This document shows positions 7,651 through 17,882 of a stretch of 54,565 nucleotides of DNA, piece after piece. The notes beneath the pieces were generated by a model, which saw only the letters and a program-made list of their open reading frames with translations, was not told the DNA's origin and did no database searches. Origin of the DNA: Bacteroidales bacterium (GTDB taxonomy: Bacteria > Bacteroidota > Bacteroidia > Bacteroidales > VadinHA17); assembly GCA_021157415.1 (NCBI GenBank), contig JAGGWN010000090.1, forward strand, positions 1-54,565. The letters run 5' to 3'. The stretch's first letter is position 1; each line of letters starts with the position of its first letter. A program made the translations under genes and the position numbers.

Positions 7651-8871
7651 ATGAGGATATTGTTTCTGACGAATAAGCCCCCTTACCCTCCTCGCGACGG
7701 CAGCTCCCTGGCCACCTCACAGATGATTACAGGCCTGAATGCTTTGGGCCATGAAATGCATGTTTTCTACCTGAATACTACCAAGCATGTCTCCCACACG
7801 GACAGGATGCCACCTGCTCTGAAAGATATATCTTTCACCCCGGTTTATATACAAACAAAAATCCGGTATTTTCCGGCTGTTTTATCCCTGCTTTTCTCCG
7901 GTACTCCTTATACGGTCAGCCGCTTTATAAACGAGGAAAGCCGAAAGAGGTTGCAACGGCTTTTAAGGGAACACTCCTTTGACATTATCCAGATAGAAGG
8001 ATTATCCATGACCCCTTACGCAGCGCTTCTCCCCTCTGCACCTGACATACGCATTGTCTTCAGGCCTCACAATACCGAATATGTGATTTGGCAGAAGATG
8101 GCACAGACAGAAAAAAATCCTGTCAAAAAGATATATTTTTATTTGCTTGCCCGTCAAATCAGGAAATATGAAAGGAATACGGCAGTCATATTCAGGGCTA
8201 TTCTCCCTATCAGCCAGGATGACAGCAGCCAATTTCTGACATGGAATCCCAAAGCCACCATCCTGACCATGCCTTTCGGAGTGGATGCCCCCGCTGCGAA
8301 AACGGAGACTGATCTTCCGGGTTCCCCCACCTTGCTATTTCTGGGATCGCTGGACTGGCAGCCTAATATAAAAGGACTTACCTGGTTTCTTACGGACATC
8401 TGGCCTTTGATCACGGAAAGAATCCCTGGTATAAAAATAAGAATAGCCGGACGTAACCCGGATGACAAGCTGAAGCATATCATACAGAAAATAAAAAAAG
8501 GAAAGGGCAAAACATCCGCCATAGATTTTCCGGGAGAAATTGACTCAACGGAAGATTTTTTCCAAAGCGGAGCCATATTTATTGTTCCCTTGCTGGCCGG
8601 GAGTGGCATACGTATAAAAATCCTGGAAGCCATGGCCCGCAAATGCGCTGTCGTTTCCACAAGCACAGGCGCCACCGGGATCCCTGTAACCCATAGTCAT
8701 GACATTCTTATCGCCAATCATCCCCGTGAATTTGTCAATGCTGTGGAAAGGTTAATAAAAGACCCGCCTTTTTACCGGAAAATTACAGGAAATGCCTTAT
8801 TTTTATTACAGAAACATTTTGACAAATCAATGATCATTCGTAACCTGGAAAATTTTTACCGGAATTTGTGA
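7651..8871 (+). CDS. GT4-like glycosyltransferase (GT-B fold)
   Basis: A 406-residue retaining glycosyltransferase of the GT-B fold, probably acting at the cytosolic face of the inner membrane on a surface polysaccharide or glycolipid. The N-terminal Rossmann domain begins MRILFLTNKPPYPPRDG with a glycine-rich acceptor loop. The C-terminal nucleotide-sugar domain starts near residue 225 (TLLFLGSLDWQPN) and has the donor motif GSGIRIKILEAMA near residues 317-329, whose Glu is the conserved family residue. It lies 12 bp after lptF/G, and its TGA overlaps the ATG of the next gene by one base, so coupling is likely. Donor and acceptor cannot be inferred. Confidence 0.88.
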   Translation: MRILFLTNKPPYPPRDGSSLATSQMITGLNALGHEMHVFYLNTTKHVSHTDRMPPALKDISFTPVYIQTKIRYFPAVLSLLFSGTPYTVSRFINEESRKRLQRLLREHSFDIIQIEGLSMTPYAALLPSAPDIRIVFRPHNTEYVIWQKMAQTEKNPVKKIYFYLLARQIRKYERNTAVIFRAILPISQDDSSQFLTWNPKATILTMPFGVDAPAAKTETDLPGSPTLLFLGSLDWQPNIKGLTWFLTDIWPLITERIPGIKIRIAGRNPDDKLKHIIQKIKKGKGKTSAIDFPGEIDSTEDFFQSGAIFIVPLLAGSGIRIKILEAMARKCAVVSTSTGATGIPVTHSHDILIANHPREFVNAVERLIKDPPFYRKITGNALFLLQKHFDKSMIIRNLENFYRNL

Positions 8872-10040
8872 TGTTATTTTTACATATCCTCTTTTGGGTA
8901 ACTCTGGCACTCATACTGCATACCTATCTGGTTTTTCCACTGTGGCTGGACTTCAGGGTTAAAGTGTCCCGGAAAACATTCCCTTCACCGGAGGCGTACC
9001 ACCCGTTCATCAGCATTATCATACCGGCATATAATGAAGAGAGCGTGATCAGACAAAAAATTGAGAGTGTATATTCCGGTAATTATCCGAAGGACAAAAT
9101 GGAGGTACTGGTAATGTCGGATGCTTCCACCGACCGCACCGATGCTATCGTTCTCGAACTACAAAACAAGCATTCCTCTCTCCGTTTTTACAGATCACCC
9201 CACCGGATAGGCAAACCTTCCATACTCAACCGCCTGGTGAAAGAGGCGTCCGGAGAAATCGTAGTGCTTACCGACGCCAATGTTCTCCTGGCTCAAGACA
9301 CACTCGGATTACTTACCCGGCATTTTTCAGATCCGGTAACGGGCCTGGTAGATACTCGTTGGATCGGATTGGATCATGCAAAAAACCAGGGGATTGCTTA
9401 TCAGGAAAAAAAATATACCAGCCGGGAAATTCTGCTAAAATATAAAGAAGGTCTGTTGTGGGGAATTATCATGGGACCTTCCGGTGCCTGCTATGCGATC
9501 CGTAAGATGCTGTTCTGTCCGGTACCCTCTAACTTCCTGGTGGATGATTTTTACATAAACATGAAAGTTCTTGAAAAAAACCATAAAGCCATTGTGGAAC
9601 CTGCGGCCATGGTATTCGAAGACACTACCTATAAACTGAAAGAAGCATTCCGCAGGAAAGTCAGAATAGCCACCGGAAACTTTCAGAATCTCCGGACTTT
9701 CAGGAAACTTTTCAGGAATATTTTTAAACCTGTGGGGTTTTGTTTCTGGTCTCATAAAGGAATCCGGTGGTTTGTTCCCTGGCTTATCTTAATGAATCTG
9801 ACAGCAAACCTCTTTCTGGCCATGCATTCTCCGTTATATCTTGTCCTTCTTCTGGCACATCTGCTTGTTCTTATCCTGATATTCATTGATAATATTTTAG
9901 GAATATTTGGAAAACAAATTGTAATTTTGCGGTTCGTTACACATTTTTATTCCATGAACCTGGCACTTGCTGCCGGTTTGATTAAAGCATTGAAAGGGGT
10001 TAAAACAAATGTCTGGGAACCAACGGAAAGAAACCAATAA
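8871..10040 (+). CDS. Membrane-anchored GT2-family glycosyltransferase
   Basis: An inverting GT-A glycosyltransferase of 389 residues. A hydrophobic N-terminal helix precedes the catalytic domain, which opens with [16 protein letters not shown] and contains VMSDASTD and VLTDANV (the DxD-like site). A processive-type [11 protein letters not shown] segment follows, then two or three C-terminal membrane helices from about residue 300. This resembles membrane-bound GT2 enzymes such as those making hyaluronan-like or glycolipid glycans. I chose ATG at 8871, which overlaps the preceding TGA; an in-frame GTG at 8868 is the alternative. The 3' end overlaps the start of ribBA by 32 bp. Confidence 0.87.
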   Translation: MLFLHILFWVTLALILHTYLVFPLWLDFRVKVSRKTFPSPEAYHPFISIIIPAYNEESVIRQKIESVYSGNYPKDKMEVLVMSDASTDRTDAIVLELQNKHSSLRFYRSPHRIGKPSILNRLVKEASGEIVVLTDANVLLAQDTLGLLTRHFSDPVTGLVDTRWIGLDHAKNQGIAYQEKKYTSREILLKYKEGLLWGIIMGPSGACYAIRKMLFCPVPSNFLVDDFYINMKVLEKNHKAIVEPAAMVFEDTTYKLKEAFRRKVRIATGNFQNLRTFRKLFRNIFKPVGFCFWSHKGIRWFVPWLILMNLTANLFLAMHSPLYLVLLLAHLLVLILIFIDNILGIFGKQIVILRFVTHFYSMNLALAAGLIKALKGVKTNVWEPTERNQ

Positions 10041-11322
10041 AAAGATTACTTCAGACAACAACCGGGAAATTATCTTCGACACTATCCCTGCTGCTATCGA
10101 AGAAATAAGAAAAGGCAGGCCTGTGATCGTTGTAGATGACGAAGACCGGGAAAATGAAGGAGATTTTATTATAGCCGCCGAGCTCATCACTCCCGACATG
10201 GTAAATTTCATGGCCACGGAGGCTCGCGGACTTATTTGTGTGGCACTGACAGAAGAACGCTGCCAGCAACTGCAGCTTGACCTGATGGTAGGTAAGAATA
10301 CGGCCCTGCACGAGACTCAGTTTACGGTTTCCGTGGATTTTATCAGCGAAAACACCTCTACCGGAATTTCCACCTACGACCGGGCGGCTACCATCAAAGC
10401 GCTGGTTGATCCGGCCACACGTCCGGAAGACTTGGGTCGTCCCGGGCATATCTTTCCGTTAAAGGCAAAATCCAACGGAGTGCTCCGGCGTGCCGGTCAC
10501 ACGGAAGCAGCGGTTGACCTTACCCGTCTGGCAGGACTGCGTACCGGGGGAGCACTGGTAGAGATCCTAAACCCCGACGGGACGATGGCCCGTTTACCCC
10601 AGTTACAGAAACTGGCCGAAAAATTCAATGTCCGGCTGATCTCCATCAAAGACCTCATTGCCTATCGTATCCGTGAAGAAAGCCTTATCGAAAGAGGTGT
10701 GGAAGTCAAACTCCCCACCCGCTACGGGAAATTCAGGCTGATCCCCTTCCGTCAGAAATCCAATAACCTCGAACATGTTGCCTTACTGAAAGGTTCCTGG
10801 ACTCCAGACGAACCTATCCTGGTCAGGATGCACTCTTCCTGTGTTACCGGAGATATTTTCGGATCGTTACGCTGTGACTGCGGCGACCAGCTACACAATT
10901 CCATGGAGATGATTGACAGGGAAGGAAAAGGAGTGGTTGTTTATCTGAACCAGGAAGGCAGGGGTATTGGCCTGTTCAATAAAATCAAAGCCTATAAACT
11001 GCAGGAAGAAGGGAAAGATACCATCCAGGCCAATATCGAACTGGGGTTCCAGGCCGATGAAAGAGATTACGGCATCGGTGCAAGCATCCTTCATGATCTG
11101 GGGGTGGGGAAAATCCGGTTGCTGACAAACAACCCTGTGAAACGGGCCGGTCTGGAAGGCTATGGACTCGAGATCGTAGAAATTGTTCCCATTGAGATAA
11201 AACCCAATAAATATAACGCTTATTACCTGCATACAAAAAAAGTCAAAATGGGACATCTCCTTGAATTGGTCAACCCGGATGATATGGGAACATTCCCGGA
11301 AGACACGGATGATGATAAGTAA
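10009..11322 (+). CDS. ribBA: Bifunctional 3,4-DHBP synthase / GTP cyclohydrolase II
   Basis: It supplies both riboflavin precursors: the N-terminal half converts ribulose 5-phosphate to 3,4-dihydroxy-2-butanone 4-phosphate, and the C-terminal half opens GTP to the pyrimidine precursor. Residues about 20-225 are RibB-like with the acidic [10 protein letters not shown] metal site. From about 235 the RibA half has the zinc cysteines in [18 protein letters not shown] and the EGRGIGL and TNNPVKR motifs, so both active sites look intact. At 437 residues it has a normal fused length. The only start consistent with the N-terminus is ATG 10009, inside the previous gene. No FMN riboswitch is visible upstream, and other rib genes are absent from the window. 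Confidence 0.96.
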   Translation: MSGNQRKETNKKITSDNNREIIFDTIPAAIEEIRKGRPVIVVDDEDRENEGDFIIAAELITPDMVNFMATEARGLICVALTEERCQQLQLDLMVGKNTALHETQFTVSVDFISENTSTGISTYDRAATIKALVDPATRPEDLGRPGHIFPLKAKSNGVLRRAGHTEAAVDLTRLAGLRTGGALVEILNPDGTMARLPQLQKLAEKFNVRLISIKDLIAYRIREESLIERGVEVKLPTRYGKFRLIPFRQKSNNLEHVALLKGSWTPDEPILVRMHSSCVTGDIFGSLRCDCGDQLHNSMEMIDREGKGVVVYLNQEGRGIGLFNKIKAYKLQEEGKDTIQANIELGFQADERDYGIGASILHDLGVGKIRLLTNNPVKRAGLEGYGLEIVEIVPIEIKPNKYNAYYLHTKKVKMGHLLELVNPDDMGTFPEDTDDDK

Positions 11323-11370
11323 GGAACAAAAAAGACTAAAGGGTTCATGGAATAAGATTTTTGAAAGTAT

Positions 11371-12333
11371 ATGAAAGCGATCCCTTCCATTGTATTTTAC
11401 GGCACGCCGGAGTTTGCGGCAGGAATCCTGGATTATATGCTTCTCCGGGGAATCCCGGTAACCGGTGTGGTCACTGCTCCTGACAAACCGGCAGGCAGGG
11501 GCCGGAAACCTAAACTCCCTCCGGTAAAACAATATGCCATACGTAAAGGGATCCCTGTTGTCCAACCGCTTACCCTGAAAGATCCTGCTTTTCTCGAACA
11601 ACTGAATACATGGAAACCCGGGTTACAAGTGGTGGTGGCTTTCAGGATGTTGCCCGAAGTGGTGTGGAATTATCCCCGCCTGGGCACTTTTAATCTGCAT
11701 GCTTCCCTCCTGCCACAATACCGCGGAGCAGCACCGATACAGTGGGCTTTGATCAACGGAGAAACGGAAACAGGAGTAACCACCTTTTTCATAAATCATG
11801 AAATCGACACGGGCAGGATTATCCTGCAGGAAAAAGTGCCCATCCTGCCTGATGATAATGCAGGCACCCTGACGGAGAAGCTCATGAAAGCCGGAGCCCG
11901 CCTGACGGTCACAACCATTGAAAAAATTATGCATGGACAAGTGGAGCTGATTGAACAGGAAGTGCCGGATCCGGCATTACTGAAAAAGGCCCCGAAGATT
12001 AAAAAAGATGATCTGCTCATCGACTGGAACGACACCCCCGAAGGGATATGTAACCGTGTACGTGCCTTCAGTCCTTACCCCGGTGCACGTACCCGGATCC
12101 AGGCATCCGGCGGCCAGACATTAATCCTGAAAATTTTCTCTGCCTCCCCCAAGGTTGAAAAACATAATCTTCCGGTACGCAGGATTGTTACCGACGGAAA
12201 AACTTTTCTGGACATTGCCGTGCAGGAAGGTTTCGTATCCCTGAAGGAAGTACAACTGGAAGGACGCAAAAGAATGAATATACAGAATTTTCTCAGGGGG
12301 ATTCGTACGGAAGAGTATCATCTACTTCCTTAA
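11371..12333 (+). CDS. fmt: Methionyl-tRNA formyltransferase
   Basis: It transfers a formyl group from 10-formyl-tetrahydrofolate to Met-tRNA(fMet) for translation initiation. The 320 residues cover the formyltransferase domain (about 5-190) and a C-terminal OB-like tRNA-binding domain (about 210-310). The catalytic triad is visible as Asn108 and His110 in FNLHASLLP and Asp146 in HEIDTG; the GTPEFA loop is at 11-16. It lies 48 bp after ribBA. Its last 12 bp overlap the convergent glucosaminidase gene. Confidence 0.96.
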   Translation: MKAIPSIVFYGTPEFAAGILDYMLLRGIPVTGVVTAPDKPAGRGRKPKLPPVKQYAIRKGIPVVQPLTLKDPAFLEQLNTWKPGLQVVVAFRMLPEVVWNYPRLGTFNLHASLLPQYRGAAPIQWALINGETETGVTTFFINHEIDTGRIILQEKVPILPDDNAGTLTEKLMKAGARLTVTTIEKIMHGQVELIEQEVPDPALLKKAPKIKKDDLLIDWNDTPEGICNRVRAFSPYPGARTRIQASGGQTLILKIFSASPKVEKHNLPVRRIVTDGKTFLDIAVQEGFVSLKEVQLEGRKRMNIQNFLRGIRTEEYHLLP

Positions 12334-13347
12334 TTTCACCACCTGTCCGGGTACCGGTTCCTGCCCCTGTTTCATCCCATTCATTTCCAGCAGAGACCTC
12401 ATCCTGATTCCGAACTTCTGAGATATAGAATACATGGTATCCCCTTTTTTAACACTATATACCTTCTTCCCGTGCTCTGCCTGTTTCCGTTTCGGCTGTA
12501 GATAAAGGATCTGCCCGGGCGTCAGGGTCGCATCTTTGGGGAGTTCGTTGTACTTGTATAACTCCCAGGGCAGTAACTGTAACTCCCGGGTCAGGGACTT
12601 AAAGGTATCACCGGGCTTAACAATAATATAATTGATCCGGTTATTGGTCCTAACCCTGCGGGAAGGAGATGCGATTGTAAACTCATCCGACATCTCCGGC
12701 ATAGCAACCGCCTTCGTTTCCTTCTGTTCCGTTTCAGGTTGCTCTCTCTTTGCAGCCTTGGTCGCAGGGAGTACTTTCCTGTCATCCAACTCATACAATT
12801 TATTATCTTCTATGATTTTGATAAGCATTCTGGCATAGTGGGGGTTGGTGGCATACCCGGCTTTTTTCAGTCCTTTGGCCCACGCTTTGTAATCTTTTGA
12901 ATTCAGGGAAAAAAGAAAAGAATACCGCTGTCCGTTGCGGATAAAATCGGAATGATCCCTGTAAGATTCTTCTACAGATCTGTACTTCCGAAAACATTCA
13001 TGTCTTTTGTCGTCATCAAAATGTATCTTTTTCCCTTTCCAGTCTTTATGGCATTTTACGCCGAAATGATTGTTCCCGTACACAGCAAGGTAGCTGTTTC
13101 CATCATCTGATTCGAGTAGAGCCTGCGCCATAGTGATACTTGCAGGGATACCGGTACGGTTCATCTCTTCGATCGCCAGACCGGCATATTTTCGGATATA
13201 TTGCTGCCGGTCCATGCTTACACGGGTTACAGCGGCTTTCCGGGAGGTACCACATGCGGTGGCAAACAGCAGTATAGCCATAAGCCATAAGAAAAAGGAT
13301 CCTGACCGTAGGACTATTCGAACCAGCATGTTTCCCCAGATATTCAT
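12322..13347 (-). CDS. Glucosaminidase-domain lipoprotein with two LysM repeats
   Basis: A predicted peptidoglycan hydrolase (GH73-type N-acetylglucosaminidase) anchored as a lipoprotein. The hydrophobic leader ends at lipobox ATAC (Cys32). The catalytic domain spans about 46-190, with ITMAQALLES placing the likely acid Glu79, followed by GNNHFGVKCH and YRDHSDFI. A basic/acidic linker leads to two C-terminal LysM domains (about 237-280 and 294-340), each with the Y-V-K-x-G-D-T signature, which bind glycan strands. A TATTTTTG -7 element at 13352-13359 would place transcription start at or inside the first ATG. Translation may therefore begin at Met7 (13329), which also leaves a better signal peptide. 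Its 3' end overlaps fmt tail to tail. Confidence 0.9.
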   Translation of the reverse strand: MNIWGNMLVRIVLRSGSFFLWLMAILLFATACGTSRKAAVTRVSMDRQQYIRKYAGLAIEEMNRTGIPASITMAQALLESDDGNSYLAVYGNNHFGVKCHKDWKGKKIHFDDDKRHECFRKYRSVEESYRDHSDFIRNGQRYSFLFSLNSKDYKAWAKGLKKAGYATNPHYARMLIKIIEDNKLYELDDRKVLPATKAAKREQPETEQKETKAVAMPEMSDEFTIASPSRRVRTNNRINYIIVKPGDTFKSLTRELQLLPWELYKYNELPKDATLTPGQILYLQPKRKQAEHGKKVYSVKKGDTMYSISQKFGIRMRSLLEMNGMKQGQEPVPGQVVKLRK

Positions 13348-13380
13348 TCCCCAAAAATAAAATTTTCATATTAATTATCT

Positions 13381-13388
13381 TACTTTTG
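13381..13388 (+). promoter_or_regulatory. Candidate -7 element (TACTTTTG) for cdd
   Basis: It matches TANNTTTG, 37 bp upstream of the cytidine deaminase ATG. No TTG is at the standard -33 spacing. Confidence 0.35.
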
Positions 13389-13425
13389 TTGAAAAGAGAT
13401 TTTATACTTTATCTTTTCATGACTT

Positions 13426-13905
13426 ATGGAACAGAAAAAGATCACTATACTTATCCGAAGGTATCTCCTTGCGGAGCTGGATCTACCGGACAGGCAACTG
13501 GTAGAAAAAGCCAGAGAGGCAGCAGGTAAAGCATATGCTCCTTATTCTGAATTTCGGGTCGGTGCAGCGCTGTTATTGGACAACGGAGAGATTATCCAGG
13601 CTAACAACCAGGAAAATGCAGCGTATCCATCAGGATTATGTGCCGAACGGGTAGCGGTATTCTATGCGAACGCCAATTATCCGGATATCCCCGTCAGGGC
13701 ACTTGCCATCACGGCTTTTAAGAAAGGAGACTTTATGGAAGAACCCGTTTACCCCTGTGGTTCCTGCAGACAGGTGCTGGTTGAATCGGAGAATCGTTTT
13801 CACAAACCGATACGCATTCTGATGGCCGGAAAAGAACGTGTTGACGTGGTGGATTCGGCTTCTGACCTGCTACCCCGCAATTTCAACCATAGAGACCTGG
13901 CTTAG
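13426..13905 (+). CDS. cdd: Cytidine deaminase
   Basis: A homotetrameric zinc enzyme converting cytidine and deoxycytidine to uridine forms for pyrimidine salvage. The zinc and catalytic residues are clear: CAE gives Cys72 and the proton-shuttling Glu74, and PCGSC gives Cys111 and Cys114. AYAPYSEFRVGAA and NQENAAYPSGLCAER are the substrate-binding motifs. At 159 residues it is slightly longer than the 130-residue family norm because of an N-terminal extension of about 25 residues. It is transcribed away from the glucosaminidase gene, and its stop codon overlaps the convergent rluA-type gene by 4 bp. Confidence 0.95.
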   Translation: MEQKKITILIRRYLLAELDLPDRQLVEKAREAAGKAYAPYSEFRVGAALLLDNGEIIQANNQENAAYPSGLCAERVAVFYANANYPDIPVRALAITAFKKGDFMEEPVYPCGSCRQVLVESENRFHKPIRILMAGKERVDVVDSASDLLPRNFNHRDLA

Positions 13906-14591
13906 GAATATATGGACAGAAAAATGTTCCATAGCTCATCATCCTCCGGCGGGTCCGCTATTATTTTCACCTCTTTCCCTCCCACAGGATGATTGAGATG
14001 TAGTTCCCGGGCATGAAGATGTATTCCCCCACCCGGGTCTGAGCGGGGATACCCGTACTTCAGATCCCCCCGCACAGGGCATCCTATCGCCGCCAACTGA
14101 GCACGTATCTGATGATGCCTGCCCGTCAGTAAACGAATCTCGAGAAACCAATATTTGCTTGACTTGCCTACTACCTTGTATTTTAACTCTGCTCTTTTTG
14201 AGCCGGCTTGTTCACGGCTGTAAGCATAGGATTTGTTCTTCTCCCGGTTCCGTATCATATAATGCACCAGATGCCCTTCCTCTTCCGGGGGACGGTTCTT
14301 TACAATGGCCCAATATATTTTTTTCGTTTTACGTGATTTGAACTGTTCATTCATTCTGGCCAATGCTTTGCCGGTACGTGCAAACAAAACCACACCACTG
14401 ACAGGTCTGTCCAGCCGGTGGATCACACCGAGGAAGACATTGCCGGGTTTAGCGTATTTTTCTTTGAGATAGGCTTTCATGATTTTATCCAGGGAGAGGT
14501 CGCCCGTTTTATCACCCTGGACAATATCCGACACCCGCTTATTCACGGCGATCAGATGATTATCCTCATACAGGACCAGCGGAAAAGTCAT
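13902..14591 (-). CDS. RluA-family RNA pseudouridine synthase
   Basis: It isomerises specific uridines to pseudouridine in rRNA or tRNA. The catalytic motif HRLDRPVSG contains the nucleophile Asp61; YEDNHLIAVNKRVSDIVQ near the start and TGRHHQIRAQLAAIG near the C-terminus are standard RluA motifs. At 229 residues it has only the catalytic domain with no S4 RNA-binding domain, so it is closer to the compact RluA/TruC/RluE group than to RluC or RluD. The exact target cannot be assigned. It lies 27 bp downstream of panB on the same strand and may be cotranscribed. Confidence 0.92.
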   Translation of the reverse strand: MTFPLVLYEDNHLIAVNKRVSDIVQGDKTGDLSLDKIMKAYLKEKYAKPGNVFLGVIHRLDRPVSGVVLFARTGKALARMNEQFKSRKTKKIYWAIVKNRPPEEEGHLVHYMIRNREKNKSYAYSREQAGSKRAELKYKVVGKSSKYWFLEIRLLTGRHHQIRAQLAAIGCPVRGDLKYGYPRSDPGGGIHLHARELHLNHPVGGKEVKIIADPPEDDELWNIFLSIYS

Positions 14592-14618
14592 CCTTTCAGG
14601 ATATTTGCATTACAATGG

Positions 14619-15434
14619 TCAGTATTGTTCCCGTTCGTTGGGAAAGTCAACCGTCCTCACATCATCGATATAAGCCTTTACGGCTCCGCTGATCTCTTCA
14701 TAAAGATTGTGATAACGCCGCAGAAAACGGGGTGAGAACTCCTGTGTGATCCCCAGCATGTCATGCAGCACAAGCACTTGTCCGTCCACATCAGGACCGG
14801 CACCGATTCCTATGACAGGAATCTTCAGGTCTTTGGCCACCTCAGCACCCAGTGTGGCAGGCACTTTTTCCAGCACGATCGCAAAGCATCCGGTTTTTTC
14901 AAGCAGAACCGCATCTTCCCTCAGTTTCCGCGCTTCTTCTTCGTCGCGTGCCCGTACCACATAGGTTCCGAATTTATGTATAGACTGCGGTGTCAGTCCC
15001 AGATGTCCCATCACCGGGATGCCGGCAGAGAGGATCCGCTCAACAGATTCTATAATTTCCCGACCTCCTTCCATTTTTACAGCATGGGCACCGGTCTCTT
15101 TCATGATCCGTATGGCCGATGCCAATGCTTCCTTGGAGTTACCCTGATAAGTACCGAACGGCATATCCACCACCACCAGTGCCCGCTTAACAGCACGCAC
15201 CACTGAAGCAGCATGATAGATCATATTATCCAGGGTAATAGGCAGGGTGGTCTCAAAGCCCGCCATCACATTGGAAGCGGAATCCCCCACCAGAATAGCA
15301 TCGATCTCCGCTTCATCAATGATCCTGGCAAATGAATAATCATAGGCCGTCAACATGGCAATCTTTTCACCCCGCAACTTCATCTCATGCAACACATGAG
15401 TAGTTACCCGCTTAACCTGTTTATAAAATGACAT
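14619..15434 (-). CDS. panB: 3-methyl-2-oxobutanoate hydroxymethyltransferase
   Basis: The first committed step of pantothenate synthesis: it hydroxymethylates alpha-ketoisovalerate using 5,10-methylene-THF to give ketopantoate. The 271 residues form a TIM barrel with Mg ligand Asp51 in [16 protein letters not shown] for the second Asp, and the GHLGLTPQ and [17 protein letters not shown] motifs near the C-terminus. Length and motif order are normal. A strong promoter lies 26 bp upstream (15460-15488). No panC or panD is nearby. Confidence 0.96.
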   Translation of the reverse strand: MSFYKQVKRVTTHVLHEMKLRGEKIAMLTAYDYSFARIIDEAEIDAILVGDSASNVMAGFETTLPITLDNMIYHAASVVRAVKRALVVVDMPFGTYQGNSKEALASAIRIMKETGAHAVKMEGGREIIESVERILSAGIPVMGHLGLTPQSIHKFGTYVVRARDEEEARKLREDAVLLEKTGCFAIVLEKVPATLGAEVAKDLKIPVIGIGAGPDVDGQVLVLHDMLGITQEFSPRFLRRYHNLYEEISGAVKAYIDDVRTVDFPNEREQY

Positions 15435-15459
15435 CGTTTTTTTTGTTTTAGTCCTATTA

Positions 15460-15488
15460 CAAAGCTACGAAGTTATTGCGAAAAACAA
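15460..15488 (-). promoter_or_regulatory. Promoter of panB
   Basis: On the minus strand TTG (15486-15488), an 18-bp spacer and TAGCTTTG (15460-15467) match the Bacteroidota consensus. It lies 26 bp before the panB ATG. Confidence 0.75.
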
Positions 15489-15851
15489 GATTTTTCCCGT
15501 TTAAGTTTTTGGAGAAAGCCTGTTTTCATGAAAATGTCTGCCTTTTTGTCACCCGGTTTTTCAGCTCTTCCGCAATAACTACAGGAATCTGTACAGGTCT
15601 GTTTCTTGAAGTAAGAAAGGATTAAACGAAATTTCATAAAAAACAAAGATTATTTGTACACATTGACATTCAGTATATTGCATGGTATCCCAAAGATAAT
15701 TCTGATTGCTTTTACCGAGAATAGCCGTAAACTTTTCTCTCATTTTTTCTGTCAGAATATCCAAAGAAATGCAAACTGGCATAATGATTGTTTCGACAGA
15801 GCGAAATGATTTTGAAACAATTTAATACAAACGAAATAAAAACTGAAACTT
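15489..15851. other. panB-dnaK intergenic region, inverted repeat but no CIRCE
   Basis: This spacer of about 360 bp contains no credible gene. The CIRCE heat-shock operator (TTAGCACTC-N9-GAGTGCTAA) is absent. A perfect 8-bp inverted repeat ATTGTTTC/GAAACAAT lies at 15787-15794 and 15814-15821, with a nested TTTCG/CGAAA pair, about 30-65 bp before dnaK. I found no convincing -33/-7 pair for dnaK. Confidence 0.55.
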
Positions 15852-17771
15852 ATGAGTAAAATAATTGGAATCGACTTAGGAACCACAAATTCGTGCGTGG
15901 CTGTTATGGAAGGGAATGAGCCCGTTGTTATACCCAACAGCGAGGGAAAACGAACAACACCTTCGGTAGTGGCATTTGTTGATAACGGAGAACGTAAGGT
16001 GGGTGATCCGGCCAAAAGGCAGGCGATTACCAATGCCAAGCGTACGGTATATTCCATCAAACGTCTGATGGGGGAAACATACGACCAGGTAAAGGAAGAA
16101 ATTAAGCGTCTCTCTTATGAGGTGGTGAAAGGAGAAAACAACACCCCCCGGGTTAAGATAGATGATCGTTTATATTCTCCGCAAGAGATATCTGCCATGA
16201 TTTTGCAAAAAATGAAAAAAACGGCAGAAGACTACCTGGGGCAGGAAGTATCCGAAGCAGTCATCACCGTCCCGGCTTATTTCAATGACTCGCAACGTCA
16301 GGCCACCAAAGAGGCAGGAGAGATTGCAGGGTTGAAAGTCCGCAGGATCATCAACGAACCAACTGCGGCCTCATTGGCTTACGGCCTGGATAAGAAAGGA
16401 AAAGATATGAAAGTAGCTGTCTTTGACCTGGGGGGCGGCACATTCGATATTTCAATCCTGGAACTTGGTGACGGCGTTTTTGAGGTAAAATCTACCAACG
16501 GGAACACCCATCTGGGGGGAGATGATTTCGATCAGGCTATTATTAATTGGTTGGCGGATGAGTTTAAGAAAGATGAAAATATCGACCTCCGCAGGGACCC
16601 GATGGCACTGCAACGTCTGAAAGAAGCTGCTGAAAAAGCCAAAATAGAATTATCCAGCTCAACCTCTACGGAAATTAATCTTCCATATATCATGCCGGTA
16701 GACGGGATACCCAAGCATTTGGTCAAAACACTGACACGGGCTCAGTTCGAAAAACTGATTGACCCGTTTATTCCAAGGTTCATAGAACCTTGTAAGCTGG
16801 CCCTGAAAGATGCGGGGCTTAGCACTTCCGACATTGACGAAGTGATACTGGTAGGAGGATCTACACGTATTCCCATCGTACAGCAAAAGGTTGAGTCGTT
16901 CTTCGGAAAAGCTCCCTCCAAAGGGGTAAATCCGGATGAGGTAGTGGCTGTAGGAGCAGCCATCCAGGGAGGTGTGCTTACCGGAGAAGTGAAAGACGTA
17001 CTGTTACTGGATGTAACGCCTCTGTCGCTGGGTATTGAAACCCTCGGTGGCGTGATGACCAAACTCATCGAAGCGAATACAACCATCCCCACCAAGAAAA
17101 CGGAAACATTCACTACGGCAGCGGATAACCAGCCATCGGTAGAGATACATGTGCTGCAGGGAGAACGCCCCATGGCCAAAGACAATAAAACAATCGGACG
17201 TTTTCATCTGGACGGTATCCCCCCGGCACCGAGAGGAGTACCACAGATTGAAGTGACTTTCGATATTGACGCCAACGGCATACTGAATGTCTCTGCCAAA
17301 GATAAAGGCACCGGTAAAGAACAAAAAATCCGCATCGAAGCCTCTTCCGGCCTTACTGAAGATGAAATCCGGAAAATGAGAGAAGAAGCCAAGGCCAACG
17401 AAGAAGCTGACCGGAAAGCCAAAGAACGCATAGAAAAACTGAATGCCGCAGACAGCCTTATTTTCCAGTCTGATAAACAATTGAAAGAATTTGGAGATAA
17501 GCTTCCTGCCGATAAAAAAGGAGCCATTGAAAAAGCACTGGAAGAACTGAAGGCGGCCCATAAAAATGAGGACATGGAAGCCATAGACCGGGCTACCGCT
17601 GAACTCAATACAGCCTGGCAGGCTGCCAGCGAGGAAATGTACAAAGCCGGTCAGACGGCCGGAGCAGGAACCGAAGCAGGGGCTTCAGCCGGTAGCGAAG
17701 ACAGCCAGAGTAGCGAATCGAAAAGTAGCGATGACGAAGTGACGGATGTCGACTTTGAAGAAGTGAAGTAA
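15852..17771 (+). CDS. dnaK: Molecular chaperone DnaK (Hsp70)
   Basis: The ATP-driven Hsp70 chaperone of the cytosol, working with DnaJ and GrpE, neither of which is in the window. The 639 residues show the full family order: N-terminal [14 protein letters not shown] phosphate loop, [12 protein letters not shown], and [10 protein letters not shown] in the nucleotide-binding domain (1-380). The linker [14 protein letters not shown] precedes the substrate-binding domain, followed by a helical lid and a low-complexity acidic tail ending DVDFEEVK. Only an inverted repeat of unknown function, not CIRCE, is seen upstream. A strong intrinsic terminator follows 21 bp after the stop. Confidence 0.99.
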   Translation: MSKIIGIDLGTTNSCVAVMEGNEPVVIPNSEGKRTTPSVVAFVDNGERKVGDPAKRQAITNAKRTVYSIKRLMGETYDQVKEEIKRLSYEVVKGENNTPRVKIDDRLYSPQEISAMILQKMKKTAEDYLGQEVSEAVITVPAYFNDSQRQATKEAGEIAGLKVRRIINEPTAASLAYGLDKKGKDMKVAVFDLGGGTFDISILELGDGVFEVKSTNGNTHLGGDDFDQAIINWLADEFKKDENIDLRRDPMALQRLKEAAEKAKIELSSSTSTEINLPYIMPVDGIPKHLVKTLTRAQFEKLIDPFIPRFIEPCKLALKDAGLSTSDIDEVILVGGSTRIPIVQQKVESFFGKAPSKGVNPDEVVAVGAAIQGGVLTGEVKDVLLLDVTPLSLGIETLGGVMTKLIEANTTIPTKKTETFTTAADNQPSVEIHVLQGERPMAKDNKTIGRFHLDGIPPAPRGVPQIEVTFDIDANGILNVSAKDKGTGKEQKIRIEASSGLTEDEIRKMREEAKANEEADRKAKERIEKLNAADSLIFQSDKQLKEFGDKLPADKKGAIEKALEELKAAHKNEDMEAIDRATAELNTAWQAASEEMYKAGQTAGAGTEAGASAGSEDSQSSESKSSDDEVTDVDFEEVK

Positions 17772-17792
17772 TATCTGTGAGATTTGTAATAT

Positions 17793-17825
17793 AAAAAAAG
17801 CTGTTCTGTGAGAACAGCTTTTTTT
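17793..17825. terminator. Intrinsic terminator after dnaK
   Basis: AAAAAAAGCTGTTCT (17793-17807) is the exact complement of the arm at 17811-17825 around loop GTG, leaving a T run for plus-strand termination. The symmetry would also allow minus-strand function. Confidence 0.92.
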
Positions 17826-17882
17826 ATATTATTTTTATACCCGATAGAAAATGAAAGACAACATGATACGTTCCTTATAAAA

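Noticed and set aside
10891-11601. Minus-strand open frame of 236 codons opposite ribBA and fmt
   Set aside because: It is antisense to two well-supported enzymes and rich in residues typical of shadow frames.
17808-17882. Upstream ATG extending the MORN protein by 25 residues
   Set aside because: This ATG lies in the loop of the dnaK terminator and the added residues spoil a clean signal peptide at 17883.
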